Notes under the pieces: model-generated
Databases searched by the model: none
Seen by the model: the letters and a program-made list of their open reading frames with translations, nothing else
Told to the model about the DNA's origin: nothing
Translations under genes and position numbers: made by a program
Assembly (NCBI GenBank): GCA_949739085.1
Contig: CATIYU010000102.1
Span: forward strand, 1-13,628
Source: an uncultured Eubacteriales bacterium
GTDB taxonomy: Bacteria; Bacillota_A; Clostridia; Oscillospirales; Oscillospiraceae
Length of the DNA stretch: 13,628 bases
Direction: 5' to 3'
Shown: positions 12,985-13,628 of the stretch, one piece after another
Layout of the letters: the number at the start of each line of letters is the position of its first letter
Position numbering within the stretch: the stretch's first letter is position 1

Positions 12985-13628
12985 ATGCGCGGAATTCCAT
13001 CCCTGATTACGGACATTCGTAAAAAAGTCTTTACTGAAGTGGCCCGCATGGCCTATGAGACCGACGGCTATGAAAAGGCCGAGGAACTGCCCTACATTAT
13101 CGTCCCCGGCGACAGCCCCATGCACCGGGAATCCATCTTCCTGGAGCGGGCCATTGCCAAGGAGCGGGTACGGCTGGCTATGGGCCTCTCTATCCGCCCG
13201 GTGGAGACCCGCACCCTCATGACTGCGGGCATGGACAATGCCGCCATCGCGGAGCAGTACTATGAGCCGCCCCTCATCAATATTATCCCCTACGCCTGCC
13301 ACGTCTGCCCTACCCGGCAGTACCGGGTCACCCAGTTCTGCCAGAACTGCCTGGCCGCCTCCTGCCAGCAGGTGTGCCCCAAGGGGGCCATCTCCTTTGC
13401 CAACGGCAAGAGCCAGATTGACCCGGACAAGTGCATCAAATGCGGCAAGTGCGCCAAAGCCTGCCCCTATAACGCCATCATCTACATGGAGCGGCCCTGC
13501 GTAGCCGCCTGCGGCGTGGACGCCATCGGCTGGGACAGCCAGGGCCGGGCCGTCATCAACCAGGACAAGTGCGTGGCCTGCGGCCAGTGCCTGGTGAGCT
13601 GCCCCTTCGGGGCCATCGTGGACAAGGG
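12985..13628 (+). CDS. Multi-cluster [4Fe-4S] protein, probable N-terminal part of a group B-type [FeFe] hydrogenase (partial, 3' truncated)
   Basis: The first 214 codons are visible and the frame runs off the window. After an N-terminal helical part (FTEVARMAYE, then ERAIAKERVRLAMGLSIRPV, then EQYYEPPLINIIPYAC) come cysteine motifs. These are C105-x2-C108, then C119-x2-C122-x4-C127-x3-C131-P, then C150-x2-C153-x2-C156-x3-C160-P, then C172-x3-C176, then C196-x2-C199-x2-C202-x3-C206-P, enough for three [4Fe-4S] clusters or more. This layout and the EQYYEPPLINIIPYAC segment resemble clostridial group B [FeFe] hydrogenases, whose H-cluster domain would follow beyond 13628. That domain is not visible, so a ferredoxin-like electron carrier remains possible. 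AGGAGGT at 12971-12977 supports the start. Confidence 0.75.
   Translation, partial: MRGIPSLITDIRKKVFTEVARMAYETDGYEKAEELPYIIVPGDSPMHRESIFLERAIAKERVRLAMGLSIRPVETRTLMTAGMDNAAIAEQYYEPPLINIIPYACHVCPTRQYRVTQFCQNCLAASCQQVCPKGAISFANGKSQIDPDKCIKCGKCAKACPYNAIIYMERPCVAACGVDAIGWDSQGRAVINQDKCVACGQCLVSCPFGAIVDK

Noticed and set aside
1..13628. CRISPR arrays, insertion sequences or transposase genes
   Set aside because: No regularly spaced palindromic repeats, terminal inverted repeats or transposase motifs were seen on either strand.

Overview
This is a GC-rich window (by eye over 60% G+C) from a Gram-positive-type Clostridia genome, most likely the Oscillospiraceae (Flavonifractor, Lawsonibacter and Oscillibacter relatives). 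The evidence for this is strong AGGAGG-type ribosome binding sites, sigma-A-type promoters, a clostripain-family C11 peptidase, PBSX/Mu-like tail genes, and the start of an iron-sulfur protein resembling clostridial group B [FeFe] hydrogenases. Genus and strain cannot be fixed from the sequence alone.

Left third (1-5142, + strand): a compact contractile-tail baseplate operon whose first gene is cut by the window edge. The order is probable tail tube end, a 290-residue acidic Ala/Pro/Glu-rich repeat protein, a DNA-circulation-like plus LysM baseplate protein, a gp27/XkdQ-like hub, a very small gpV/Mu gp45-like spike, a gp25/Mu gp46-like wedge protein, a baseplate J/gp47/XkdT protein, and a gp48/XkdU (DUF2313-like) protein. 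From the LysM gene onward this matches phage Mu gp43-gp48 and PBSX xkdP-xkdU. There is no recognisable tape-measure gene where one is expected, and no tail fibre, holin or lysin before a strong terminator. The module therefore looks like a stripped-down or domesticated contractile machine rather than an intact prophage.

Middle (5145-5361): a tRNA-Gly(GCC) gene with encoded CCA, a perfect TTGACA-17-TATAAT promoter and its own 12-bp-stem terminator. A second hairpin follows that ends the leftward operon.

Right centre (5371-10851, - strand): a tight leftward operon from one extended -10 promoter. It runs membrane-anchored C11 (clostripain) peptidase, rimO, an unrecognised 187-residue protein, pgsA and xpt. 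Spacings run from a 4-bp overlap to 43 bp.

Right (10906-13628, + strand): divergently transcribed mgtE, a small polytopic membrane protein resembling an ECF transporter S component, and the first 214 codons of a multi-cluster ferredoxin-like protein that probably continues into a [FeFe] hydrogenase catalytic domain beyond the window.

The part most worth pursuing is the baseplate cluster with the 14-residue-repeat protein in the tape-measure position. The remaining genes are mostly recognisable housekeeping functions, with one unexplained gene between rimO and pgsA.
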